DNA of 35,261 nucleotides from CAZVUW01 sp964629825 (GCA_964629825.1 CAZVUW010000023.1:1-35261), one strand, 5' to 3'; counted from the first letter of the stretch, positions 15,132 to 22,400 are shown. Made by a program: numbers and translations. Notes: a model not told the origin generated them from the sequence alone.

Positions 15132-15667
15132 CGCCCGAGCTCGCGGGGATCGCGCGCGCCTGCGGCTTGCTGCTCGCGGGCGTGCTGACGTGGGCGGCGA
15201 TCGCCAAGCTGCGACGACCGGGCCGCGCCGGGGCGGGCTTCCGGGCGCTCGGGCTGCCGGCCCCCGAGGCGCTCGCCGTGGCCGTGCCGCTCGCCGAGCT
15301 GGCGACCGCGCTGCTCCTGATCACGGCCCCGGCGCTCGGCGGCCTGGCCGCGGTGGCGCTCCTCGGCGTCTTCACCGTCTTCCTCGCCGGCCGCGTCCGC
15401 GGTGGCGCGCAGGTCTCCTGCGGCTGCTTCGGCAGCGCTCGAGCGGAGCCGCTGACCTGGGCGGCCCTGGTGCGCAACGGACTGCTGATCGCGCTGGCGC
15501 TGCCGGGTCTGGCGCTGGATGCGCCCGGCGTGCCGCCGCTGGAGGCGGTGCTCGCCGCCTCGGTCGCCGTCGCGATCGCCGCCGTGGTCGTGGCCCTCGC
15601 CGACCTGAAGGCGCGCACCGGCCGGCTGTGGGACAACCGGCTGACCACCGAGGGAGGGGGGCCGTGA
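15128..15667 (+). CDS. mauE: MauE/DoxX-like membrane protein
   Basis: A 179-residue integral membrane protein with about four hydrophobic helices, of the MauE family. In methylotrophs MauE works with MauD to form the many disulfides of the methylamine dehydrogenase light chain. The diagnostic CGCFG motif is present (Cys98 and Cys100, after the third helix), so the redox pair is kept. N-terminal AKLRRPG and GFRALGLP are also family-like. The GTG start overlaps the upstream stop (GTGA) and the gene is followed by mauD with another GTGA overlap. Its likely client is the twelve-cysteine domain two genes downstream. Confidence 0.88.
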   Translation: MTPELAGIARACGLLLAGVLTWAAIAKLRRPGRAGAGFRALGLPAPEALAVAVPLAELATALLLITAPALGGLAAVALLGVFTVFLAGRVRGGAQVSCGCFGSARAEPLTWAALVRNGLLIALALPGLALDAPGVPPLEAVLAASVAVAIAAVVVALADLKARTGRLWDNRLTTEGGGP

Positions 15668-16146
15668 CCGGCGGAGTGTGGATCACCTCGTACGTGCTGC
15701 TGTGGATCGCGGTGCTTCTGCTGAGCGTGACCTGTGTCGTGCTGCTGCGGCAGATCGGCGTGCTGCACGCCCGTCTGCACCCGCTCGGGGTGCACTTCGC
15801 CGGCGAGGGGCTCGAAGACGGCACCCCCGCCCCGCCGCTGCCGTCCGGACCGTTCAGCGCCCCGCTGACCCTGGTCGCGCTGACGTCGCCGACCTGCACG
15901 ATCTGCGCGTCGCTGGTCCCCGCGCTGCGGGCGCTCGAGCGGGATTACCGCGACATCGACCTGCGGGTGGTCGAGCACGCCCCTGACACGGCCGCCGTCT
16001 TCCGTGCCTACAACGTCAGCTCCACCCCGTATGTCTTCGCGGTGGACGGCGAAGGGGTGGTGCGCGGGGGGGGCGTGGCCAACACGCTCGAGCAGGTCGA
16101 GGAGCTGATCGCCTCGGCGCGCGCCGTCGCCAAGGTGGAGGGATGA
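15664..16146 (+). CDS. mauD: MauD-like membrane-anchored thioredoxin-fold protein
   Basis: A 160-residue protein: one N-terminal membrane helix (residues about 5-28), then an extracytoplasmic thioredoxin-like domain with active site SPTCTIC (Cys78, Cys81) and the cis-Pro at Thr121-Pro122. The pattern TSPTCxxC is that of MauD, required in methylotrophs for stable methylamine dehydrogenase light chain, presumably as a disulfide oxidase or isomerase. Overlaps of four bases on both sides (GTGA before, ATGA after) tie it to mauE and to the MauA-like gene. Thioredoxin fold and topology are clear; direction of electron flow is not. Confidence 0.9.
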   Translation: MTGGVWITSYVLLWIAVLLLSVTCVVLLRQIGVLHARLHPLGVHFAGEGLEDGTPAPPLPSGPFSAPLTLVALTSPTCTICASLVPALRALERDYRDIDLRVVEHAPDTAAVFRAYNVSSTPYVFAVDGEGVVRGGGVANTLEQVEELIASARAVAKVEG

Positions 16147-17531
16147 GCATGCAGGATCGCCGCGCAGCACCCGAGGCCGCCGCCGACGGCGTCGACGGCC
16201 TCGTCGAGCGGCTCAGCCGCTGGACCGCGAGCCGCACCACCCGGCGCAGCTTCCTGGGGCGCCTGGGGCGCCTCGGGATCCTCGTGGCCGGCGGCACGAC
16301 CATGGCCACCCTGCTCGCCGACCAGGCCGAGGCGCGCGTCTGCGGGCAGTCCGGCGTCTCCCCGAAATGCCCCACCTTCGACTGCAATGAGACCTGGGGC
16401 TGGTGCTGGTACGCGTCCGGCTGCTGCGCGGACGGCGCCCTCAAGAAGATCTGCGACTGCTGCGCGCCCAACACCCCGAACCCGGTCGGCTACTGCCCCT
16501 CCGGAACCCGGGTGCTCTGCATCATGGAGAGCTGCGGCGCCGACCCGCGCCTGATCACCAAGCCGGTCATCGAGCTGGGCACGCACGACCCGACCGACCT
16601 CAGCATCGCCCTGTCGCGCGAGCGCTTCAAAGGCGGCGCCCCCATCGCGGTCATCGGCGACTCGGAGAGCGCCGAGCACGCGGCGATCGCCGCCTCCCTC
16701 GGCGTGATCGTCGCCGGGCCGGTTCTCCTGTCAGGGCGCGCGCGCCTGTCCGGCCGCGTCGCCGAGGAGCTGCGCCGCCTGCGCGTGGAGTTCGTCAAGG
16801 TGGCCGCGCCGCACCTGTCCTCGGCCGCAATCGCCGACCTGCAGGGGCTGGGGGTGACCGTCGAGCGCGTCGGCACCTCCGGCGACCTGGCGACCTTCGC
16901 CGGCCAGGTGGCGACGTGGAGCCGGCCGCTGACCGGAGCGCGCCGGGCGCTGGTCGTCATGCCCAGCGCGCTGGGGGCGCTGGCGCCGGCAGCGGCCGCC
17001 GCCGGCGCCCTGCGGATGCCGCTGCTCGTGGGCCGGAACGCGGCCACCGAGGCGGCCCTGGCAAGCCCGCGGGCGACGCGCCGGACCTATGTGCTGACCC
17101 AGCGCGCCGCCGACGCCCAGGCCTTCCCCGGCGGGCAGGCCCTGACCGGCTCGGACGCCCACGCCCAGGCCCGCGCCGTCGCGGACCTGCTCCTTGGGCT
17201 CGGTGGCGACGAGATCGATGCGGCCACGGTCGCCGCAGCGGGCGACGGGCGCGCCGCGGCAGCCATGGCGACGGTGCCCGGGCCGCTGCTGCTGCACCGG
17301 CGCGGGTCCCTGGACGGGGCGCGCGGCTGGTTCATCGCCCGTCGTAAGCACATCTCGCGCACCTACGTCGCGGGCGACCGGCGCAGCTTCACGCTCGAGG
17401 CGCGCTACGACCTGCAGGCGGCCACCAACGAGTTCGAGACCCACCTGCTGCGCGGACGCGCCGGCGAGGGCCTCCCGGTGATCCCGCAGCCACGGCACGA
17501 GCGCCCGATCGGCAAGGCGCGGCGGACATGA
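16143..17531 (+). CDS. MauA-like twelve-cysteine Tat-exported domain fused to CWB2-like repeats
   Basis: A 462-residue protein with an unusual layout. Residues about 15-64 are a long twin-arginine leader (TTRRSFLG), resembling the MauA leader as I remember it. Residues 65-134 hold exactly twelve cysteines (67, 76, 81, 88, 94, 95, 104, 106, 107, 118, 126, 131), with DGxxxxICDC and CPSGTR resembling the first half of the methylamine dehydrogenase light chain. The position of the first tryptophylquinone Trp appears to be Ile127, and the second half of MauA is missing. From about 135 onward come three degenerate CWB2-like units. No heavy chain (mauB) or mauG is nearby, so amine oxidation by a TTQ cofactor is unlikely. 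Probably a wall-tethered, disulfide-rich protein matured by MauD and MauE. Confidence 0.8.
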   Translation: MSMQDRRAAPEAAADGVDGLVERLSRWTASRTTRRSFLGRLGRLGILVAGGTTMATLLADQAEARVCGQSGVSPKCPTFDCNETWGWCWYASGCCADGALKKICDCCAPNTPNPVGYCPSGTRVLCIMESCGADPRLITKPVIELGTHDPTDLSIALSRERFKGGAPIAVIGDSESAEHAAIAASLGVIVAGPVLLSGRARLSGRVAEELRRLRVEFVKVAAPHLSSAAIADLQGLGVTVERVGTSGDLATFAGQVATWSRPLTGARRALVVMPSALGALAPAAAAAGALRMPLLVGRNAATEAALASPRATRRTYVLTQRAADAQAFPGGQALTGSDAHAQARAVADLLLGLGGDEIDAATVAAAGDGRAAAAMATVPGPLLLHRRGSLDGARGWFIARRKHISRTYVAGDRRSFTLEARYDLQAATNEFETHLLRGRAGEGLPVIPQPRHERPIGKARRT

Positions 17532-18163
17532 TGGGGACCGCGGTCGTCCTGGCCGCGCTGGCCGCCGTTCGCACGCTCTGGTCCCCCTGAGGCCTCTCCA
17601 TCACCGAGACGGTGACGCCCTCCGTGCGGGGGCGCAGGAAGGTCGAGGTCGCGGCGCTGCTGATCGGCAGCGCCACCGCGACGGCGACGCTCGTGGGCTA
17701 CGCGGCCGGTGTCGCCTGGGCGGTGGTCGGCGGGCCGAGCCTGCCACGCTGGGCGGTCCCGGCGCTGGTGGCGGCCGCGGTGGCAGCCGACTTCGCCTAC
17801 CTGCGCACGGGGCGGCCGCGGCCGCTGTCGGTGGGGCGGCAGGTGCCGCGCGAGTGGTCGCGGCTGTTCTCCCCGCCCACCGTCGCCGTGCTGTACGGCG
17901 GCCGGCTGGGCGTCGGCCCCGCGACCATCCTCACCACCTGGCTGTGGTGGGCGGTGCTGATCCTGGGCGCCGCGGGCGGGGTGTGGACCGCGACCGCGGC
18001 CGGCGCGGCGTTCGGGCTGGTGCGGACCGTCGTCATGGTGGCCCTGGCGGAGTGGATCCGGGTCGCCGCCGCGCCGCGCATGGCGCGCGTGCGAGCGCTC
18101 GAGACCACCGCGCTGGTCGCCCTGGCGCCGCTGGCCGTCGCCTCGGCGCTCCTGACTGCCTGA
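17528..18163 (+). CDS. Membrane protein with in-frame TGA at codon 21: candidate selenoprotein
   Basis: ATG 17528 overlaps the upstream stop (ATGA), like every junction in this operon. Twenty codons ending LWSP reach TGA (17588-17590), and the same frame continues GLSITETVTP and on for 190 codons to 18163 with uniform high-GC3 codons. Read through, the product is a 211-residue membrane protein with about five hydrophobic segments. As I recall, actinobacterial homologues read WSPCGxS here, so TGA would replace a Cys codon, the classical mark of selenocysteine. A hairpin follows at once (17599-17617). The SPxxxS context loosely recalls the SPC motif of CcdA/DsbD. Alternatives are a nonsense mutation, a sequencing error, or restart at GTG 17612, which has no ribosome-binding site. 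No sel genes are in the window. Confidence 0.65.
17599..17617 (+). promoter_or_regulatory. SECIS-like hairpin after the TGA
   Basis: TCACC (17601-17605) pairs with GGTGA (17611-17615) around the loop GAGAC; one mismatch and a further C-G pair extend it. Fifteen bases lie between the TGA and the loop, and the loop starts with G. Bacterial SECIS elements have a short loop with G in the first two positions at about 16-37 bases after UGA, so this is a borderline fit. Confidence 0.45.
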
Positions 18164-18165
18164 CG

Positions 18166-18948
18166 TCAGTCGCGGAAGCTGGCCAGCAGCGGAGCGTGAT
18201 CGGAGGGCTTGGGTCCCTTGCGGAAGTTGCGGTCGATCCCGCAGGACTCCAGCCGCTCGGCCAGATCGGGGGTCACGAGCACGAAGTCGATGCGCAGCCC
18301 CAGCTTCTTGTGGAAGTGGCCGGCCCGGTAGTCCCACCAGGTGAACCCCACGTCGTCGGGGTGGAGGTGGCGGAAGGCGTCGACCAGGCCGGCGTCCAGA
18401 AGGCGCCGGTAGGCCGCCCGCTCGGGTTCCGACACGTGCGTCGAGCCGACGAACGCGGCCGGGTCGTAGACGTCCAGATCGGTGGGGCAGACGTTCATGT
18501 CGCCGGCGACGATCAGCGGCGTGTCAGGCGTCGTCGCTCGCTGCTCGGCTATGCGCCGCGCCATCGCGTCGTAGAAGACGAGCTTCTGGTCGTAGGTCTC
18601 GGTGCCGACCGCGCGGCCGTTGGGGACGTAGACGCTCGCGACGCGTACCCCGTCGACGGTCGCCTCGACCCAGCGGGCCTCGTCGGAGACGGCCTCGCCG
18701 GGCAGGCCGCACACCGCCTCGGTGGGCGTCAGCGGCGCGCGGGTGAGGATGCCGACTCCGGCCCAGCGCCCCGAGCAGTGCGCCGCGCTCGCGTAACCGG
18801 CCTCCGCGAGCTCGGCGCGGGGGAAGCCCTCGTCGGTCACCTTCGTCTCCTGGACGCAGACGACATCGGGCTGGTGCAGCTCCAGCAGCTCCAGGAGCCG
18901 CGGCAGCCGGGCCTTGATCGAGTTGACGTTCCAGGTGACGAGCTTCAT
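18166..18948 (-). CDS. xth: Exodeoxyribonuclease III / AP endonuclease
   Basis: A 260-residue class II AP endonuclease that nicks DNA at abasic sites and has 3'-exonuclease activity in base-excision repair. All signature pieces are present: TWNVNSIKARL, VCVQETKV, VYVPNG, AGDMNVCPTDLDVYDP, GFTWWDYR, LRIDFVLVT and the catalytic SDHAPLLASF. Length is normal. The ATG at 18948 has a TAGACT hexamer 11 bases upstream, so the transcript leader would be only a few bases. Its stop lies two bases from that of the convergent membrane-protein gene; the two stops form the palindrome TGACGTCA. Confidence 0.97.
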   Translation of the reverse strand: MKLVTWNVNSIKARLPRLLELLELHQPDVVCVQETKVTDEGFPRAELAEAGYASAAHCSGRWAGVGILTRAPLTPTEAVCGLPGEAVSDEARWVEATVDGVRVASVYVPNGRAVGTETYDQKLVFYDAMARRIAEQRATTPDTPLIVAGDMNVCPTDLDVYDPAAFVGSTHVSEPERAAYRRLLDAGLVDAFRHLHPDDVGFTWWDYRAGHFHKKLGLRIDFVLVTPDLAERLESCGIDRNFRKGPKPSDHAPLLASFRD

Positions 18949-18999
18949 GGGAGCGCCGAAGTCTAGCCAGCGCCGCGACTACGCTGGTCGCGGGCAGTC

Positions 19000-20082
19000 G
19001 TGCGTCGTGGGAGTGGAGCAGCGCTGGCCGGGCGTCGGATCCTGATCACCGGCATCGCCGGTTCGGTGGCGCGCGCCCTGGCGGCCGTGCTCGAGGACGA
19101 CCCGCAGGTCGAGCACCTGGCCGGGGTCGATCTGGTCGACCCGCCTCCGGATCTGAAGCGCACCGAGTTCTTCCGCGCCGACCTGCGCGGACCGCTGATC
19201 GCCCGCGTTCTGCGCTCCACGCGTGCCGACACCATCGTGCACCTCGCGCGCTTCTCCGCTCCGCGCCGCGCCGGCGGCCGGGGGCGGATGAAGGAGCTCA
19301 ACGTCATCGGGACCATGCAGCTCATGGGCGCGGCCCAGAAGGACCCCGACGTGCAGCGCGTCATCGTGCGCTCGTCGACGGCGGTGTACGGGAGCCACCC
19401 TGACGACCCGGCGCTGATCCGCGAGGAGTCCGAGCTCGGAAGCCACGGGGCGGCGCACGGCTACTCCAAGGACGCGATCGAGGTTGAGCGCTACGCGCGC
19501 TCGTTCGGGCGGCGGCGGCCGGATGTGAGCCTGACCATCCTGCGCTTCGCCAACTTCATCGGCCCGACCGTCAGCACCCCGCTCACCGCCTACCTGAGCC
19601 TGCCGGTCGTCCCGACCGTGCTCGGGTTCGACCCGCGCCTGCAGCTGTGCCACGAGCAGGACGCGGTCGAGGTGCTGCGCCGCGCCGTCCTCGGCGAGCA
19701 CCCCGGCACTTTCAACGTCGCCGGGCCCGGGGTCATGTACCTGTCCCAGGCCATCCGCAGGGCGGGCCGCCCGGTCCTGCCAGTCATCGAACCCCTGGTG
19801 CAGGGAACCGCATCCCTGCTGCGTCAGAGCGGACGGGTCGACTTCTCGCCCGAGCAGCTCGCGTTCCTGCGCTACGGCCGGGTCGGCGACATCACCCGGC
19901 TGCGTCAGGACTTCGGTTACGAGCCGCGCTTCTCCACCATCGAGGCGTTCGACGACTTCCTCGCCTCGGGGCGGGTGCGGCCGCTGGTCGACGCCGACAC
20001 CGTCGCACGCCTCGAGGAGGGGGCTCGCACCGCCCTGGTGAAGCTCGCCCGGGTGGTCGCGCAGGCGGGAGGTCGCTCATGA
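19000..20082 (+). CDS. NAD-dependent epimerase/dehydratase (GalE2/Rv0501-like SDR)
   Basis: A 360-residue extended short-chain dehydrogenase/reductase. The Rossmann start ILITGIAGSVARAL holds the NAD motif, then VHLARF, RSSTAVYGS and LRFANFIGP. The usual YxxxK pair is not seen: at its place is GYSKDAIE, with Lys two residues after Tyr, which may be a feature of this actinobacterial subfamily or point to a changed activity. Substrate unknown. It is followed by the acyltransferase with an ATGA overlap, the pairing of Rv0501-Rv0502 in mycobacteria. A TACGCT -10 lies at 18980-18985; the first of several GTG codons is taken as start, which remains uncertain. Confidence 0.85.
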   Translation: MRRGSGAALAGRRILITGIAGSVARALAAVLEDDPQVEHLAGVDLVDPPPDLKRTEFFRADLRGPLIARVLRSTRADTIVHLARFSAPRRAGGRGRMKELNVIGTMQLMGAAQKDPDVQRVIVRSSTAVYGSHPDDPALIREESELGSHGAAHGYSKDAIEVERYARSFGRRRPDVSLTILRFANFIGPTVSTPLTAYLSLPVVPTVLGFDPRLQLCHEQDAVEVLRRAVLGEHPGTFNVAGPGVMYLSQAIRRAGRPVLPVIEPLVQGTASLLRQSGRVDFSPEQLAFLRYGRVGDITRLRQDFGYEPRFSTIEAFDDFLASGRVRPLVDADTVARLEEGARTALVKLARVVAQAGGRS

Positions 20083-21161
20083 CCCGTCGCGAGGCCCTGC
20101 CCGGGCACGCCGACGTCATCCCCATCGACGCTCGGCGTGGTGACGGTGCCGGTGGGCGACAGCACAGGCCCCGCTGCTCGGCGCGCACGCCGGACGGGCG
20201 GCCCTGCCGCAACTACGCCGACGCCTCCGGCTGGTGCAAGGTCCATCAGCCCGCCGAGCGGGCCGAGCGCGGCGAGCGGCCCAGGCCGGCCGCGCCGACG
20301 CCGACCGAGCTGCCGCTGCCGGACGACCTCGAGGAGATCATCGGTGAGGCCCTCGCGCTGCTGCGACGGCGCTTCACGGGCGACTACCACATCGACGTGT
20401 TCGGCTTCGATCGGGAGCTGAGCGAGAAGGTCCTCGCGCCCCTGTTCCGACCCCTGTACCGGACCTGGTGGCGGGTGAGCACCCTCGGCCTCGACAACGT
20501 TCCGTCCACCGGGGGAGCGCTGATCGTCGCGAACCACGCCGGAACCCTGCCCTTCGACGCGATCATGACCAAGCTCGCCCTCTTGGACGAGCACCCGGCG
20601 CACCGCCACCTGCGCGAGCTCGCCGCCGACCTGGCGCTGCGGGTGCCGTTCATCGGGCCGCTGGCGCGCAAGTCCGGGAACACGCTCGCGCACAACGACG
20701 ACGCCACCCGGCTGCTGCAAGACGGCGAGCTGGTGGGCGTCTGGCCCGAGGGCTTCAAGGGCGTCGGCAAGCACTACCGCGACCGCTACAAGCTCCAGCG
20801 CTTCGGCCGCGGCGGCTTCATCGAGGTCAGCCTGCGCACCGGGGCGCCGATCATCCCCGTGGCCATCATCGGGTCGGAGGAGATCTACCCGATGATCGGC
20901 AACATCCGCTTCCTGGCGCGGCTGTTCGGCTTCCCCTACTTCCCCGTGACCTGGCAGTTCCCGTGGCTCGGGCCGCTCGGGGTGGTGCCGCTGCCGTCGA
21001 AGTGGACGATCGAGTTCGGCACCCCGATCGACACCTCCGGCTACGGACCGGAGGCGGCCGACGACCCCATGCTGGTGTTCGAGCTCACCGACCGCGTGCG
21101 CGACACCATCCAGCAGATGCTCTACCGCAACCTGATGGGGCGTCGGAGCATCTTCTTCTGA
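20079..21161 (+). CDS. Acyltransferase (PlsC-like) with N-terminal zinc-knuckle motif
   Basis: A 360-residue protein. Residues about 32-56 contain CSARTPDGRPCRNYADASGWCKVH, given here in pieces: CSARTPDGRPC, then SGWCKVH, a Cys-Cys-Cys-His pattern like a small zinc-binding motif seen on many unrelated proteins. The C-terminal 260 residues are a glycerolipid-type acyltransferase: NHAGTLPFDA (His with Asp seven residues on, as in this family rather than the usual Hx4D), VWPEGFKGVGK and PIIPVAIIGSEE. It probably transfers a fatty acyl group to a lipid at the inner membrane face. Start ATG 20079 overlaps the SDR stop; GGGAGG precedes it. The acyl-CoA ligase at 23.3 kb could supply substrate. Confidence 0.88.
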   Translation: MTRREALPGHADVIPIDARRGDGAGGRQHRPRCSARTPDGRPCRNYADASGWCKVHQPAERAERGERPRPAAPTPTELPLPDDLEEIIGEALALLRRRFTGDYHIDVFGFDRELSEKVLAPLFRPLYRTWWRVSTLGLDNVPSTGGALIVANHAGTLPFDAIMTKLALLDEHPAHRHLRELAADLALRVPFIGPLARKSGNTLAHNDDATRLLQDGELVGVWPEGFKGVGKHYRDRYKLQRFGRGGFIEVSLRTGAPIIPVAIIGSEEIYPMIGNIRFLARLFGFPYFPVTWQFPWLGPLGVVPLPSKWTIEFGTPIDTSGYGPEAADDPMLVFELTDRVRDTIQQMLYRNLMGRRSIFF

Positions 21162-21183
21162 GCGGAGTGCTTGGACCGGCCGC

Positions 21184-21270
21184 CTAGCGGGCCTGGATCA
21201 GCTGCAGGACCATCGCGCCCACGATGATCAGCAGGAGCAGGGCGATCGTGATGGTGGTCCCGCGTCTCAT
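21184..21270 (-). CDS. 28-residue single-pass membrane microprotein
   Basis: MRRGTTITIALLLL then IIVGAMVLQLIQAR: a basic start followed by one membrane helix filling most of the 28 residues. A TAGGCT hexamer stands 7 bases before the ATG, the same leaderless layout as several longer genes here, which supports a real gene. It is convergent with the acyltransferase and diverges from the collagen-like membrane protein. No family recognised; roles of such peptides are often to modulate a larger membrane protein. Confidence 0.55.
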   Translation of the reverse strand: MRRGTTITIALLLLIIVGAMVLQLIQAR

Positions 21271-21277
21271 GCGCTGC

Positions 21278-21283
21278 AGCCTA
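21278..21283 (-). promoter_or_regulatory. -10 element TAGGCT, predicted leaderless promoter (minus strand)
   Basis: On the minus strand, TAGGCT lies 7 bases before the ATG at 21270 of the 28-residue membrane peptide. Confidence 0.5.
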
Positions 21284-21359
21284 CCCGCCGTCCCACAGGG
21301 CGCTGGCGCGCGGTCCCGGCGGCGGGCAGAGTTAGCGCCAGCCGAGCCAGGAGCAGCCC

Positions 21360-22388
21360 ATGAGCGATGCAGCGTCCGCCCCACGCCCAGCACGCCCCGG
21401 CGCCCGCCCGGCCGGCGGGCGAGGTCCCGGCGGGCCGGCAGGGCCGGGCGGCCCCGGGGGACCAGGTGGTCCGGGCGGCGGGCCAGGCGGTCCGGGCGGC
21501 CGCGGCCCGGTAGGCCCGGGCGGCCCCGGCGAGCCTGGGGGCCCCGACGGACCCGATGAGCAGCGACGCAACGACCCTCTGATCATCGCGATCATCGTGC
21601 TCGGCGTGATCCTGCTGCTCGGCCTCCTGTACCTCGCGCTCCGCGGCGACGGCGACGACGAGGTCCTCCTCGAGGGCACGCCGACGCCGACCCCGACCGT
21701 CACGCCGACCCCGACGCCCACGCCAACGCCCACACCGACTCCCACCCCGTCGCCGTCGGTCACCGCCACGGCGACTCCCGCCCCGACGCCGACGCCGACC
21801 CCGGAGCCGACCGTGACCCCCGAGCCCACCGAGACGCCGACCGAGGAACCGCCGGCGGAGCAGGTCGACCTGAGCGGCGAGGGCGATCAGCAGTCCGAGG
21901 CGTTCCGCGCGCCGGGCGGCCTGGCGATCCTGCGCTTCGAGCAGGACGAGGGCAGCAGCCTCACCGTGTGGGCCGTGCCGGTCGACGGCGGCCGCCCCAT
22001 CGTCATCGTCGACGACGCCGTCGAGCCCGTTGGGCAGCGCGCCGTCGCCCTGCCCGCGGGTGAGCACCGGCTGGTGGTCGAGGCCACCGGCGCCTGGCGC
22101 ATCGAGCTGGACCTGGTGCTTCCGGAGGAGCCCGAGGAGCTGCCCCTCACCATCGAGGAGAGCGACGAGTTCGTCAGCGCGCCGTTCCGGGCACCCGGCG
22201 GCGAGCTGCAGATCGAGTACGCGCACGAGAACGGCGAGGTTGCCGAGGTCCGGATCCTCGACCTTGAGGGCGAGGAGGCGGCCGCCCTGACGATGGAGGC
22301 CGGCACCAGCGAGCCGGTCGAGCTCGAGGAGGGCAGCTACGTGATCGAGGTGCGCACCCTCGGGGTGTGGCGGATCATCCTGTCCTGA
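21360..22388 (+). CDS. Membrane-anchored protein: collagen-like GGP tract, TP repeats, duplicated beta domain
   Basis: A 342-residue protein of unknown function with clear modules. Residues 20-66 are a cytoplasmic Gly-Gly-Pro/Gly-Pro-Gly tract resembling collagen. Residues 73-94 form one membrane helix (positive side inside). Residues 107-165 are a Thr-Pro repeat, a stiff wall-spanning stalk common in exported actinobacterial proteins. The outside part is a duplicated domain of about 75 residues: 178-254 and 269-342, sharing FRAPGG near the start and WRI near the end. AGGAG precedes the ATG. Codons in the TP tract vary, so it is not a fresh slippage product. Ligand unknown. Confidence 0.82.
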   Translation: MSDAASAPRPARPGARPAGGRGPGGPAGPGGPGGPGGPGGGPGGPGGRGPVGPGGPGEPGGPDGPDEQRRNDPLIIAIIVLGVILLLGLLYLALRGDGDDEVLLEGTPTPTPTVTPTPTPTPTPTPTPTPSPSVTATATPAPTPTPTPEPTVTPEPTETPTEEPPAEQVDLSGEGDQQSEAFRAPGGLAILRFEQDEGSSLTVWAVPVDGGRPIVIVDDAVEPVGQRAVALPAGEHRLVVEATGAWRIELDLVLPEEPEELPLTIEESDEFVSAPFRAPGGELQIEYAHENGEVAEVRILDLEGEEAAALTMEAGTSEPVELEEGSYVIEVRTLGVWRIILS

Positions 22389-22400
22389 GGCGGAGCGCTC

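Noticed and set aside
16143..17531. A true methylamine dehydrogenase operon
   Set aside because: There is no heavy chain, mauG or amicyanin gene, the first TTQ Trp position seems to be Ile, and half of the light chain is replaced by CWB2-like repeats.
17612..18163. Separate membrane-protein gene starting at GTG 17612
   Set aside because: It has no ribosome-binding site, the start lies in the arm of the hairpin, and the upstream 20 codons are in the same frame and coupled by ATGA to the previous gene.
18161..18168. TGACGTCA palindrome as a regulatory site
   Set aside because: It is formed by the two convergent stop codons with two bases between them and needs no other explanation.
21416..21840. 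Non-coding tandem repeat DNA
   Set aside because: The GGP and TP tracts are in frame within one gene with a good ribosome-binding site and non-repetitive conserved ends.
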